This document shows positions 8,249-16,640 of a DNA stretch of 54,131 nt, piece after piece. Source of the DNA: Bacteroidales bacterium (lineage in GTDB: Bacteria > Bacteroidota > Bacteroidia > Bacteroidales > Marinilabiliaceae); NCBI GenBank assembly GCA_004552385.1, contig SFOL01000006.1, positions 1 through 54,131 on the forward strand. The letters are read 5' to 3'. Numbering within the stretch: position 1 is the stretch's first letter; the number at the start of each line of letters is the position of its first letter. The translations under genes and the position numbers were made by a program. The notes beneath the pieces are model-generated. The model saw only the letters and a program-made list of their open reading frames with translations, had not been told where the DNA came from and did no database searches.

Positions 8249-10681
8249 TTACTCTTGCTGACTTGTGGCCTCCAGGGCCAGGTCTATCACCTCTGATATC
8301 TTCTCCACGTAGTGGAACGTCAGGCCTTCTATGTACTTGTCTTTTATCTCGTCAATGTCTTTACGGTTCTGCGTGCACAGTATTATGTCTGTGATGCCGG
8401 CTCTTTTGGCGGCGAGAATCTTCTCTGTGATGCCGCCTACGGGGATCACCATCCCGCGCAGGGTTATCTCGCCGGTCATGGCCAGACGCTTTTTCACCCT
8501 CTTGCCAGTCAGGGCCGAGACTATGGCCGTCACCATGGTAATGCCGGCCGAGGGCCCGTCTTTAGGCACTGCGCCCTCGGGCACGTGTATGTTGAAGCTC
8601 GTCTCGTCAAAGTTCACGTCGCCCAAGCCGAACTTGTCGGCATTCGAGCGGACGTAGCCTAAGGCCAGCATCGCCGACTCTTTCATCACGTTGCCCAGGT
8701 TGCCGGTCAGCGTCACGTTGCCCTTGCCTTTGCTCGCCGCGCACTCCACGAACAGGATCTCGCCACCCACTGCGGTCCAGGCCAGGCCTGTCACCACGCC
8801 GGCGCGAAGGTCGTCACGCCAGATGTCGTGGTCAAACTTCTCCACACCGAGCATCTCGCGGATGGACGCTTTGTCAAGCTCCTTGTTCGTGGGGCTTTCG
8901 CCCTTTGCCACTCTTATGGCCACCTTACGGCAGATGTGGGCTATCACCTTGTCCAGTTGGCGTACACCGCTTTCGCGCGTGTACTTGTCTATCACATACG
9001 CCATTGCGTCGTCTGGCAGGCTGAAAGCTTCGTCTTCAAGTCCGTGGGATTTCTTCTCTTTGGGCAGGAGGTGCCTCTTGGCTATCTCCACCTTCTCCTC
9101 GAGCAGGTAGCCGTCCACAGGTATCATCTCCATTCTGTCCTGCAGGGGGGCCGAGATTGAGCCTGTGTTGTTGGCCGTGGCTATGAACATGACGTTTGAC
9201 AAGTCATAGTCCAGATCCAGGAAGTTGTCGTGGAACGCCGAGTTCTGCTCCGGGTCGAGAACCTCGAGCAGGGCCGAAGCTGGGTCGCCGTGGAAGTCGC
9301 TGCTTATCTTGTCTATCTCGTCAAGGACGAATACGGGGTTTGATGTGCCGGCGTTGCGGAGCCCCTCAATGATGCGTCCTGGCATCGCGCCTATATACGT
9401 GCGCCTGTGCCCGCGCACCTCGGCCTCGTCGTGCATTCCGCCCAATGAAATGCGGACGTACTTGCGCCCCAGCGCTCTGGCTATGCTCTTGCCCAGTGAC
9501 GTCTTGCCGACACCCGGGGGGCCGTAAAGGCACAATATGGGGCTCTTCATGTCCCCCTTCAGCTTCAAGACCGCCAAGTGCTCTATTATGCGCTCTTTGA
9601 CCTTGTCGAGGCCATAGTGGTCGTCGTTCAGGACCTCCTCGGCGTGGCTCAGGTCACGGTTGTCCTCGCTATACTCGCCCCAAGGCAGGTTTATAACCGT
9701 GTCGAGGTAGTTTTGCGCTATGCCGTATTCGGGCGAGTTCATGTTCATCTGCGCGAACCTGTCCAGCTCGCGAGCGAAAGCCTCGCCGGTCTCCTTGCTC
9801 CATTTCTTGCTTTTGGCCTGCTCTCGGTATTTCTCCACCAGGGCTTTCTGGGGGTTGTCGCCCAACTCGTCCTGGATGGTGCGCATCTGCTGATGGAGGA
9901 TGTATTCGCGCTGCTGCTTGTCTATGTCGCGGCGCGCCTTGGTCTGGATGTCGTCCTTTATACGCAGGAACTGGGTGAACCGCTCCACGACGGCGAGTAC
10001 TTTCTCCGCCCTCACGTACAGGTTGTTGCACTCCAATATGGAGTTCTTGTCCTCCACCGACGCGTCAACGTTCGAGGCCACAAAGTTCACGAGGAAGTTG
10101 TTGTCGTCAATGCTCTTGAGTGCCATCCCCGCCTCGGGCGGTGCGGTCTCCAGCAGGTTGTACATCTCCGTGGCCGCGTCTTTCACTGAGCTTATCATGG
10201 CTTGGAGCTGATCTTTCTGAGCGGCCGTCAGCCTGGCCTCCCTCGCGCGCCTCACGGTGCCGATGAGGTAGGGCTGCTTGCTCGTCTGGCCGGTTATCTC
10301 GACTCGCTCCAGCCCCTGGAGGATTACGGTCTGCGTGCCGTCGGGCAGGCTCATAGCCTTCACTATATGAGCCGCCACGCCTATGCGATAGAGCCCGCTC
10401 ACGTCCGGGTCCTCGTCCTCGGCGTCTATCTGAGACGCTGCCACGAATAGGCCGTGCTCGTTGGCCATGCTCTCCACCAGAGCCTTGGACTTCGGGCGGC
10501 CTATGACCACTGGCATCACCGAGCCGGGAAATAGCGCCGAGTTCCGCAGGGTGAGGATCGGAAGCTCGTCCGGCAGGTTTATCTTCCCGCCTGTCGGCTT
10601 GGTGATGACTATCATGCGTGCGTTGTCTCCGCTTCCTATGTCTCCGGTTTTCTTCTTATTGTTGTCAGTTCTCTCGCTCAT
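8249..10681 (-). CDS. lon: ATP-dependent protease Lon
   Basis: Cytosolic AAA+ serine protease, 810 residues, that removes damaged and short-lived proteins. An N-terminal substrate domain begins LPDELPILTLRNSALFPG. Walker A GPPGVGKT is at 387-394, followed by VFVLDEIDKI as Walker B. The catalytic dyad is Ser711 (in KDGPSAGIT) and Lys754 (in GGITEKILAA), with the same 43-residue spacing as in E. coli Lon. A hydrophilic N-terminal stretch of about 30 residues precedes the domain. The 143 bases upstream hold a 15-base palindrome and a sigma54-like element, listed separately, so it may have its own promoter apart from clpX. Confidence 0.97.
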   Translation of the reverse strand: MSERTDNNKKKTGDIGSGDNARMIVITKPTGGKINLPDELPILTLRNSALFPGSVMPVVIGRPKSKALVESMANEHGLFVAASQIDAEDEDPDVSGLYRIGVAAHIVKAMSLPDGTQTVILQGLERVEITGQTSKQPYLIGTVRRAREARLTAAQKDQLQAMISSVKDAATEMYNLLETAPPEAGMALKSIDDNNFLVNFVASNVDASVEDKNSILECNNLYVRAEKVLAVVERFTQFLRIKDDIQTKARRDIDKQQREYILHQQMRTIQDELGDNPQKALVEKYREQAKSKKWSKETGEAFARELDRFAQMNMNSPEYGIAQNYLDTVINLPWGEYSEDNRDLSHAEEVLNDDHYGLDKVKERIIEHLAVLKLKGDMKSPILCLYGPPGVGKTSLGKSIARALGRKYVRISLGGMHDEAEVRGHRRTYIGAMPGRIIEGLRNAGTSNPVFVLDEIDKISSDFHGDPASALLEVLDPEQNSAFHDNFLDLDYDLSNVMFIATANNTGSISAPLQDRMEMIPVDGYLLEEKVEIAKRHLLPKEKKSHGLEDEAFSLPDDAMAYVIDKYTRESGVRQLDKVIAHICRKVAIRVAKGESPTNKELDKASIREMLGVEKFDHDIWRDDLRAGVVTGLAWTAVGGEILFVECAASKGKGNVTLTGNLGNVMKESAMLALGYVRSNADKFGLGDVNFDETSFNIHVPEGAVPKDGPSAGITMVTAIVSALTGKRVKKRLAMTGEITLRGMVIPVGGITEKILAAKRAGITDIILCTQNRKDIDEIKDKYIEGLTFHYVEKISEVIDLALEATSQQE

Positions 10682-10729
10682 CTGAAATTTGGAAAGGGTG
10701 TGTGGGGTCTATGTCCGTTCCTTCGGCGG

Positions 10730-10745
10730 CTAATACCGTGCCAAT
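10730..10745 (-). promoter_or_regulatory. Sigma54-like element upstream of lon
   Basis: Read on the minus strand, TGGCACGGTATTAGCC has GG and GC dinucleotides exactly 12 bases apart. It differs at one core position from the -24/-12 consensus TGGCAC-N5-TTGC. It lies about 50 bases upstream of the lon start and just downstream of the palindrome. A single match of this kind can arise by chance. Confidence 0.25.
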
Positions 10746-10766
10746 GATTATCCGCTGTCGGCCCGT

Positions 10767-10781
10767 GTGACAAATTGTCAC
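10767..10781. promoter_or_regulatory. 15-base palindrome in the clpX-lon gap
   Basis: GTGACAAATTGTCAC is a perfect inverted repeat around its centre base. It lies 86-100 bases upstream of the lon start codon. The half-sites resemble CRP/FNR-type sites, but the spacing (GTGA, seven bases, TCAC) is one longer than classical CRP. It is probably an operator for a dimeric regulator of lon. The regulator is unknown. Confidence 0.45.
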
Positions 10782-10824
10782 GTCATGAGCCGCCGCTCGC
10801 GGCCGCCCGTGTGGGTTGTGTCTC

Positions 10825-12054
10825 CTACGCCTCCTTGAGCCTTGCCGCGTTCAGGTGGCTTATGCGCTCCTTGGCGTAGTCGAGGTTTATGACGAGTTCC
10901 TTCTCGCCGGTTGACGGCACAGTGTACATCTTGTCCATCAGGATGGTCTCGCAAATGGCGCGCAGGCCTCGAGCGCCTATCTTGAACTCTACGGCCTTGT
11001 CCACTATGAAGTCGAGCACCTTGTCCGGCACGGTGAGTGTCACCCCGTCAAGGGCGAAGAGCTTGGTGTACTGCTTTATGAGCGAGTTCTTCGGCTCCGT
11101 CAAAATCCGGCGCAGGGCTTCCCTGTCAAGAGGCTTGAGCGACGTGAGGATGGGCAGGCGGCCGATAATCTCGGGTATGAGGCCGAAAGACTTGAGGTCT
11201 TGCGGAGCCACATACTGCATGAGGTTCGAGAAGTCTATCTTGTCCTTGGCCTTGTCGGAGTTGTAGCCCACCACGCGGCTGTTCAGCCTCTGGGCTATCT
11301 TGTCGCGTATGCCGTCGAAGGCTCCGCCGCAGATGAACAGTATGTTGCGGGTGTTGACGGCTATGAGCCTCTGCTCCGGGTGTTTCCTGCCTCCCTGGGG
11401 CGGCACGTTGACCACCGATCCCTCGAGCAGTTTGAGCAGGCCCTGCTGCACGCCTTCGCCGCTCACGTCTCGCGTTATGGACGGATTGTCGCCTTTGCGG
11501 GCTATCTTGTCAATCTCGTCAATGAATATTATGCCGCGCTCGGTGCGCTCCACGTTGTAGTCCGCCTCCTGCAAGAGCCTGCTTATTATGCTCTCGACGT
11601 CTTCGCCGACATAGCCTGCCTCGGTGAGGACTGTGGCGTCGACTATGGTGAACGGGACGTCGAGAAGACGCGCGATGGTCCTGGCCAAGAGGGTCTTGCC
11701 CGTGCCGGTGTCGCCCACCATTATTATGTTCGACTTTTCCAGCTCCACCCCGTCATCGTCGGCGTTGTGCAGCAGCCTCTTGTAGTGGTTGTATACTGCC
11801 ACGGACAGGTACCTCTTGGCCTCCTCTTGGCCTATGACGTATTCGTCAAGGTACTCTTTTATCTCCTGCGGCTTGCGCAGCTTCAGGTCGCCCAGGCTCT
11901 GCTTGCCTGCCTGTTTCATGGCCTCGGTGACTATCTCGTGCGCCTGCTCGGCGCATGAGTTGCATATGAAACCCGATATGCCGCTTATGAGGAAGTCTAC
12001 CTCCTTGCGGCCTCGGCCGCAGAATGAGCACTTGTCTTCTTTTGAGTTTGCCAT
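10825..12054 (-). CDS. clpX: ATP-dependent Clp protease ATP-binding subunit ClpX
   Basis: AAA+ unfoldase that feeds substrates to ClpP. The 409-residue product opens with the zinc-binding domain (C9, C12, C31, C34). Walker A GDTGTGKT is at 114-121, followed by the pore loop GYVGEDVE, Walker B FIDEIDKIA and the RDVSGEGVQQ segment. The start at 12054 (MANSKEDKCSFCG) is chosen because the 12 extra in-frame residues upstream are not ClpX-like. It lies downstream of clpP, with a terminator-like hairpin between them, so clpX expression may be partly uncoupled from clpP. Confidence 0.97.
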   Translation of the reverse strand: MANSKEDKCSFCGRGRKEVDFLISGISGFICNSCAEQAHEIVTEAMKQAGKQSLGDLKLRKPQEIKEYLDEYVIGQEEAKRYLSVAVYNHYKRLLHNADDDGVELEKSNIIMVGDTGTGKTLLARTIARLLDVPFTIVDATVLTEAGYVGEDVESIISRLLQEADYNVERTERGIIFIDEIDKIARKGDNPSITRDVSGEGVQQGLLKLLEGSVVNVPPQGGRKHPEQRLIAVNTRNILFICGGAFDGIRDKIAQRLNSRVVGYNSDKAKDKIDFSNLMQYVAPQDLKSFGLIPEIIGRLPILTSLKPLDREALRRILTEPKNSLIKQYTKLFALDGVTLTVPDKVLDFIVDKAVEFKIGARGLRAICETILMDKMYTVPSTGEKELVINLDYAKERISHLNAARLKEA

Positions 12055-12106
12055 TTTGGGGTGTTGTGCCGTGGGGGCGTGCGCCGCCACATCCTGATAT
12101 AAAGCG

Positions 12107-12147
12107 AAAAAACGACGCAGTGCCGCGACCGTGGGCCGTGGCGCTGC
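12107..12147 (-). terminator. Terminator-like hairpin between clpP and clpX
   Basis: On the minus strand an imperfect 14-base-pair GC-rich stem (arms 12134-12147 and 12117-12130) is followed by TCG and six Ts. It should end or attenuate the clpP transcript before clpX. Confidence 0.6.
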
Positions 12148-12198
12148 ATCTTTTTCTCAATCTTATGATTTCCTGTCGTGAGTGGAAGTCACTTACAC

Positions 12199-12876
12199 TT
12201 ATTTCTTCTCGCGTTTCAAGACCTCGTCTATCATGCCGTAGGCCTTGGCCTCTTCCGCCGTCATCCAGTGGTCGCGCTCCGAGTCCCTCGCCACCTCGTC
12301 ATACGGCTTGCCGGAGTGGTTTGATATTATCTCAAAGAGCTCGGTGCGGAGCTTGAGTATCTCGCGCGCTGTTATCTCGATGTCGGTGGCCTGACCCTGC
12401 GCACCGCCCAAGGGCTGGTGTATCATGACGCGTGAGTGGGGTAATGCCGAGCGCTTGCCGTTCTCGCCCGCCACGAGGAGCACGGCCGCCATCGAGGCCG
12501 CCAGGCCGGTGCAGATGGTGGCCACGTTGCTTGAGATGTACTGCATGGTGTCATATATGCCAAGCCCCGCATACACGCTGCCACCGGGCGAGTTGAGGTA
12601 TATGGAGATGTCTTTTGACGAGTCGGCCGACTCCAGGTAGAGCAACTGGGCCTGGACGATGTTGGCCACGTCGTCGTTTATCTCGGTGCCGAGGAAGATG
12701 ATGCGGTCCATCATCAGGCGTGAGAAGACGTCCATGCTGGCAACGTTGAGTTGCCTCTCCTCAATGATGGTCGGGGAGATGTATGAGTCGGTCACCTTGG
12801 TGTATGAGTCAAAAAGGTTGCCGCTTATGCCGCGGTGCTTGACTGCAAACTTGCGGAAGTCGTTGCTGTCGATCAT
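12199..12876 (-). CDS. clpP: ATP-dependent Clp protease proteolytic subunit ClpP
   Basis: Serine peptidase subunit that forms the 14-mer chamber used with ClpX. The 225-residue product carries the nucleophile Ser128 in GLAASMAAV, His153 in RVMIHQP, and the acidic ARDSERDHWM segment that supplies the aspartate. The 25-residue Ser-His spacing is as in E. coli ClpP. About 30 extra N-terminal residues precede the mature-type sequence, which is usual in Bacteroidetes. It lies between tig and clpX on the same strand, the common tig-clpP-clpX order. Confidence 0.97.
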   Translation of the reverse strand: MIDSNDFRKFAVKHRGISGNLFDSYTKVTDSYISPTIIEERQLNVASMDVFSRLMMDRIIFLGTEINDDVANIVQAQLLYLESADSSKDISIYLNSPGGSVYAGLGIYDTMQYISSNVATICTGLAASMAAVLLVAGENGKRSALPHSRVMIHQPLGGAQGQATDIEITAREILKLRTELFEIISNHSGKPYDEVARDSERDHWMTAEEAKAYGMIDEVLKREKK

Positions 12877-12909
12877 ATTGAGGATATGGGTTTGTATATT
12901 AACAGCATA

Positions 12910-12946
12910 GCAGCCTTGCCGCCATGTTGAGGCGGGGCAAGGCTGC
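12910..12946. terminator. Strong hairpin between tig and clpP
   Basis: GCAGCCTTGCC (12910-12920) pairs with GGCAAGGCTGC (12936-12946), with a further GCC/GGC inside. There is no T-run on the minus strand, the direction of tig, but T-rich sequence follows on the plus strand. It may be an attenuator, a processing site or a weak terminator at the end of tig. Confidence 0.5.
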
Positions 12947-12965
12947 CTGCGCTGATGTTTTTTAC

Positions 12966-14315
12966 TTATTTCTCAGCCTCGAAGAGCTTGTTGAAGTCCT
13001 CCTGCGAGATTGCCTTGCTCTGGACGTTGGCGTGCTCCTTGGCGAAGGCGAAGAGCTTCTCCTCTACTGCGCCCTCGGTGAGGTGCTGGCGCTGCTCCTC
13101 GTTCTTGACCATGCTCTCTGCGTAGTTGGCGAGCTGCTCCTCCGGGTAGTTCGTTATTCCGTATTGCATGAGCTGCGCCTTGGCGGTCTTCTTGGCGAAG
13201 TTCAAGACGTCGTTGTGGTCGATGCGGAGGTCATTCTTCTTGGCCACGCGGTTCTTGACGACCTGCCACTTGAGGTCGTTGAGGAACTTCGGGAACTCCT
13301 GTGTGAGAACCTCCTCTGAGAAGTTCTTGTTGTTGCGGTTGACGACGGTGAGCCAACGCTTCAGGAAGTCCTCAGGGAGCTTGATGTCGCCTGCTGCGGC
13401 GAGGATGGCCTTGCGGACGTCGATGCCGAAGCGGTACTCCTCGGCAAATGCGTTGGAGGCGGTTATCTGCTCCTTGACCTTGTCGCGGAAAGCCGCGATG
13501 TCGGAGATGTTGTCGTTGGGGAACACCTTGTCGAAGAGCTCCTTGTTGACCTCGGCGTTCTTGAACTCGCTGACCTCGCTTATAGCTATGGTTGCGGTTG
13601 CGCCTGCGGCCACGGCCGCTGCCTCCTCCTTTGTGATGCCGAGGAGGTAGGATACGTCGCTGTCCTCAGGGAATGCCTTGCGCACGTCGAACTCGATGGT
13701 GTCGCCAGCCTTCTTGCCGATGAACTTGGCTTTCTCAGCCTCGTCTTTCATGACGGCGACAGAGGCCAGGCCCTTCTCATTCTTGAAGTCGCCTGAGGTT
13801 ACCACGCCCTTGATGAGCGAGTTCTCCGTGGAAACCTCCACGGGCGCGTGGCTGCCATAGCGGCCGGAGATGTTCTCTACGGCCTCGTCGATAGCCTTCT
13901 CGTCTACCGTGATGGTGTATGCGGGGATTTCGAGGCTGTTGTCGACGTTGACGTTGACCTCAGGAGAGAGGCCGAGGTCGAACTTGAACGTGACCTTGTC
14001 GAAGTCCTTGTCGAAGTCGATGGGCTCCTGCTTCTCGTTAGGCAGGGGTTCACCGAGAATGTCTATGTTGTTGTCCTTTATGAACTTGGAGAGTTCTTCG
14101 CCAATCATACGGTCGATTGTGTCTACGAGGATAGACTTGCCGTAAAGCTTCTTGACCATGCCAGCGGGAGCATGACCAGGACGGAAACCCTTGATGGCGA
14201 CACGCTTGCTGTAATCCTTGATGCCTTTTTCAACCTTCGGCTCGTAATCTGCCTTGTCGAGCTCGATGGTGAGGACGGCGTTGAGCTCATCAATGTTTTC
14301 TTTTGAAACGTTCAT
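12966..14315 (-). CDS. tig: Trigger factor (ribosome-associated chaperone)
   Basis: Trigger factor of 449 residues, the chaperone that binds the ribosome exit tunnel and shields nascent chains. The ribosome-binding signature GFRPGHAP is at 43-50. A central domain in the FKBP position and a long helical C-terminal chaperone domain (to AISQEDFNKLFEAEK) follow. The central domain looks divergent, as in other Bacteroidetes. The gene starts 44 bases after the 3' end of tRNA-Leu and heads the leftward tig-clpP-clpX-lon block. No convincing promoter is seen between the tRNA and tig, so read-through from the tRNA promoter is possible. Confidence 0.93.
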   Translation of the reverse strand: MNVSKENIDELNAVLTIELDKADYEPKVEKGIKDYSKRVAIKGFRPGHAPAGMVKKLYGKSILVDTIDRMIGEELSKFIKDNNIDILGEPLPNEKQEPIDFDKDFDKVTFKFDLGLSPEVNVNVDNSLEIPAYTITVDEKAIDEAVENISGRYGSHAPVEVSTENSLIKGVVTSGDFKNEKGLASVAVMKDEAEKAKFIGKKAGDTIEFDVRKAFPEDSDVSYLLGITKEEAAAVAAGATATIAISEVSEFKNAEVNKELFDKVFPNDNISDIAAFRDKVKEQITASNAFAEEYRFGIDVRKAILAAAGDIKLPEDFLKRWLTVVNRNNKNFSEEVLTQEFPKFLNDLKWQVVKNRVAKKNDLRIDHNDVLNFAKKTAKAQLMQYGITNYPEEQLANYAESMVKNEEQRQHLTEGAVEEKLFAFAKEHANVQSKAISQEDFNKLFEAEK

Positions 14316-14359
14316 TTCAAACTATTGTTGTATAAGATAAGTTTACTTGTTAATGTGAG

Positions 14360-14441
14360 TACGGATGAGGGGACTCGAACCCCTACGCCTTTCGGCATCA
14401 GATCCTAAGTCTGACACGGCTACCAATTACGCCACATCCGC
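14360..14441 (-). tRNA. tRNA-Leu (anticodon TAG)
   Basis: Minus-strand cloverleaf of 82 bases. The acceptor GCGGATG pairs with CATCCGT, the discriminator is A, the anticodon loop is CTTAGGA with TAG, a long variable arm (TGCCGAAAGGCG) is typical of leucine tRNAs, and the T-loop is TTCGAGT. CCA is not encoded. Confidence 0.96.
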
Positions 14442-14452
14442 ATAGAGCGGTG

Positions 14453-14485
14453 CAAAGTTAGTCATTTATAATTGCAAACAGCAAA
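14453..14485 (-). promoter_or_regulatory. Promoter of tRNA-Leu
   Basis: On the minus strand, TTTG, 21 bases, then TAACTTTG matches the Bacteroidetes consensus. The -7 box ends 12 bases before the mature 5' end. Confidence 0.7.
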
Positions 14486-14530
14486 TTATAAAGTTTTTTT
14501 TGCTCCCCGCCATTGTGCGCCCGTGCGACA

Positions 14531-15421
14531 TCAATCGTCGAATTTCCTGCGCCGCAAGATGAAGTCTTTGCCCAGGTAGACCTCTCGCACTTTCTCGTCG
14601 CCTGCCAGCTGCTCTGCCGTGCCGGCGCGGAACAGCTTGCCCTGGACCTGTATGTAGGCGCGGTCGCAGATGGCGAGGGTCTCGCCGACGTTGTGGTCCG
14701 ATATGAGCACGCCTATGTTTTTGTCTTTCAAGTGCCAGACTATTTTCTGGATGTCGTAGACCGCTATGGGGTCCACTCCCGCGAACGGCTCGTCGAGCAT
14801 TATGAACTTAGGGTTGATGGCCAGGGCGCGGGCTATTTCGGTGCGCCTGCGCTCGCCGCCGGATAGCTGGATGCCGAGGCTTTTGCGTATGTGGCCGAGG
14901 CCGAACTCCGATATGAGCTCCTCGAGCCGCTGACGCTGATACTCCTTGGGGTAGTCCGTCATCTCCAAGACGCCCATTATGTTGGCTTCGACCGAGAGTG
15001 TCCTGAACACCGAGGCCTCCTGCGCAAGGTAGCCCACGCCGAGCTGGGCGCGGCGGTAGACGGGCAGGTGGGTTATGTCCTGGTCGTTGAGGTAGACGGT
15101 GCCCTCGTTCGGCTCGATGAGGCCTACCGTCATGTAGAACGTGGTCGTCTTGCCTGCACCGTTGGGGCCGAGCAGCCCCACAATCTCGCCTTGGCGGACC
15201 ATTATGGACGGGCCGTCGACTACTTTGCGGCTGCCGTATATCTTGACGAGTTTGTCGGTGCGCAGCACCATGTGGTCGGGGTCGGGCGTGGGGTCCGGCT
15301 CTTCGTAGATGGTGCCCACCTCGAGCTCGCCGGCTATTATCCTGGCGCGTATGGCGTCGCTTTCGCTCATGCCCGACGTGTCGACGGCGCTTTTGTCGCT
15401 CTTTGGCTCTTCTGTCTCCAT
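14531..15421 (-). CDS. lptB: LPS export ABC transporter ATP-binding protein LptB
   Basis: ATPase of the Lpt machine that drives lipopolysaccharide from the inner membrane to the cell surface. Walker A GPNGAGKT is at 85-92, the signature LSGGERRR lies in mid-protein, and LDEPFAGVDPIAV and ISDHNV are typical of LptB. The 296-residue frame carries about 50 extra N-terminal residues, acidic and proline-rich just before MVLRTDKLVKIYG. Starting at that Met (15271) would give a normal 246-residue LptB. The longer form is kept because it leaves a 39-base gap to prfB, whereas the shorter one leaves about 190 bases. Confidence 0.92.
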   Translation of the reverse strand: METEEPKSDKSAVDTSGMSESDAIRARIIAGELEVGTIYEEPDPTPDPDHMVLRTDKLVKIYGSRKVVDGPSIMVRQGEIVGLLGPNGAGKTTTFYMTVGLIEPNEGTVYLNDQDITHLPVYRRAQLGVGYLAQEASVFRTLSVEANIMGVLEMTDYPKEYQRQRLEELISEFGLGHIRKSLGIQLSGGERRRTEIARALAINPKFIMLDEPFAGVDPIAVYDIQKIVWHLKDKNIGVLISDHNVGETLAICDRAYIQVQGKLFRAGTAEQLAGDEKVREVYLGKDFILRRRKFDD

Positions 15422-15460
15422 TTCTTTCTTTGCTAAGCTGTTGTGTGCGGGCTTCTTTTG

Positions 15461-16583
15461 CTATTCCTTAGGTTCGGGTGCCCCGAACTCCATGAGGTAG
15501 GCTTTTATGAAGGCGTCGATGTCTCCATCCATCACAGCCTGGACGTTTGAGGTCTGGTAGCCCGTCCGGTGGTCTTTAACCCTCCGGTCGTCGAAGACGT
15601 AGCTGCGGATTTGCGACCCCCACTCGATTTTTTTCTTGCTGGCCTCTATTTTCGCCTTGGCGGCGTTGCGGCGTTTCAGCTCGCGGTCGTAGAGCTGCGA
15701 GCGCAGGAGCCTCATCGCGTTCTCGCGGTTCTCGGTCTGCTTGCGCGTCTCCGTGTTCTCTATGAGGATCTCCTCTGTCTCGCCAGTGTCGGGGTCGGTG
15801 TACTGGTATCGCAGCCTGACGCCCGTCTCAACCTTGTTGACGTTCTGGCCGCCCGCGCCGCCGGAGCGGAAGAGGTCCCATGACACTTTCGAGGGGTCCA
15901 CGTACACCTCGATGGTGTCGTCGACCAGCGGGGTGACGAAGACCGAGGCGAATGACGTCATTCGCTTGCCCTGGGCGTTGAATGGCGATACGCGCACCAG
16001 TCGGTGCACTCCGTTCTCGCTCTTCAGGTAGCCGTATGCAGTGTCGCCCTCTATCTGGAAAGTGACGGTTTTTATTCCGGCGTCGTCGCCGTCTTGCAAG
16101 TTGGCTACGGTGACTTTGTATCCGTGCGCCTCGGCCCACCTCTGGTAGAGGCGCATGAGCATCTGAGCCCAGTCCTGGCTCTCGGTGCCGCCGGCGCCTG
16201 CCACGATTTTGAGGACGGCGCTGAGCTGGTCCTCTTCGCCCTGCAGCATGTTGGCAAGCTCGGCCTCCTCCGTCTGGCGCAGAGCCGCGGCGTACGCGTT
16301 GTCTATGTCGGCCTCTTCCACTATGCCCTCTTTGTAATATTCAAGGGCGAGAGACAGTTCCTCGTTGGCCGCGTGTACTTTGTCGAAGCTCGACACCCAT
16401 TTTTTGTTGGCCTTGACGCGTTTCATTACTTCGTCGCTCTTGACCCGGTCGTCCCAAAATCCTGGCTCCTGGGTGCGCAAGTCGTCTTCTTGCAGTTCTA
16501 TGCGTCTGTGGTCGACGTCAAAGGTACCTCCTCAGCGCGTGCTCGCGCTCGTTCAGGTCCTTTACCTGGTCCTGTGTCGTCAT
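15461..16583 (-). CDS. prfB: Peptide chain release factor 2 (programmed +1 frameshift)
   Basis: Release factor that reads UGA and UAA. Translation from ATG at 16583 gives 21 residues (MTTQDQVKDLNEREHALRRYL) and then meets TGA at 16518-16520. Slipping +1 on CTT resumes at GAC (16519) and continues for 352 residues to the stop at 15461, for 373 in all. The peptidyl-hydrolysis motif GGQ (about 244-246) and the RF2 recognition tripeptide SPF (about 199-201) are present. It is the middle gene of rimM-prfB-lptB, 57 bases after rimM. The in-frame TTG at 16480 could be mistaken for the start. Confidence 0.96.
16517..16532 (-). promoter_or_regulatory. RF2 autoregulatory frameshift site
   Basis: Minus strand AGGAGG-TAC-CTT-TGA-C. 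The internal Shine-Dalgarno sequence sits exactly three bases before the CTT slippery codon, the same spacing as in E. coli prfB. Low RF2 slows reading of UGA followed by C and favours the +1 slip, so RF2 controls its own level. Confidence 0.95.
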
Positions 16584-16640
16584 GTCTAAAGGGTTGATGT
16601 TTCGTGTGTTATAGTTTGTTCTCCTATTTCTTGGGGCGGT

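Noticed and set aside
16480..16583. Apparent frameshift error or alternative TTG start in prfB
   Set aside because: The break is the conserved RF2 recoding site with the correct internal Shine-Dalgarno, slippery codon and UGA-C context.
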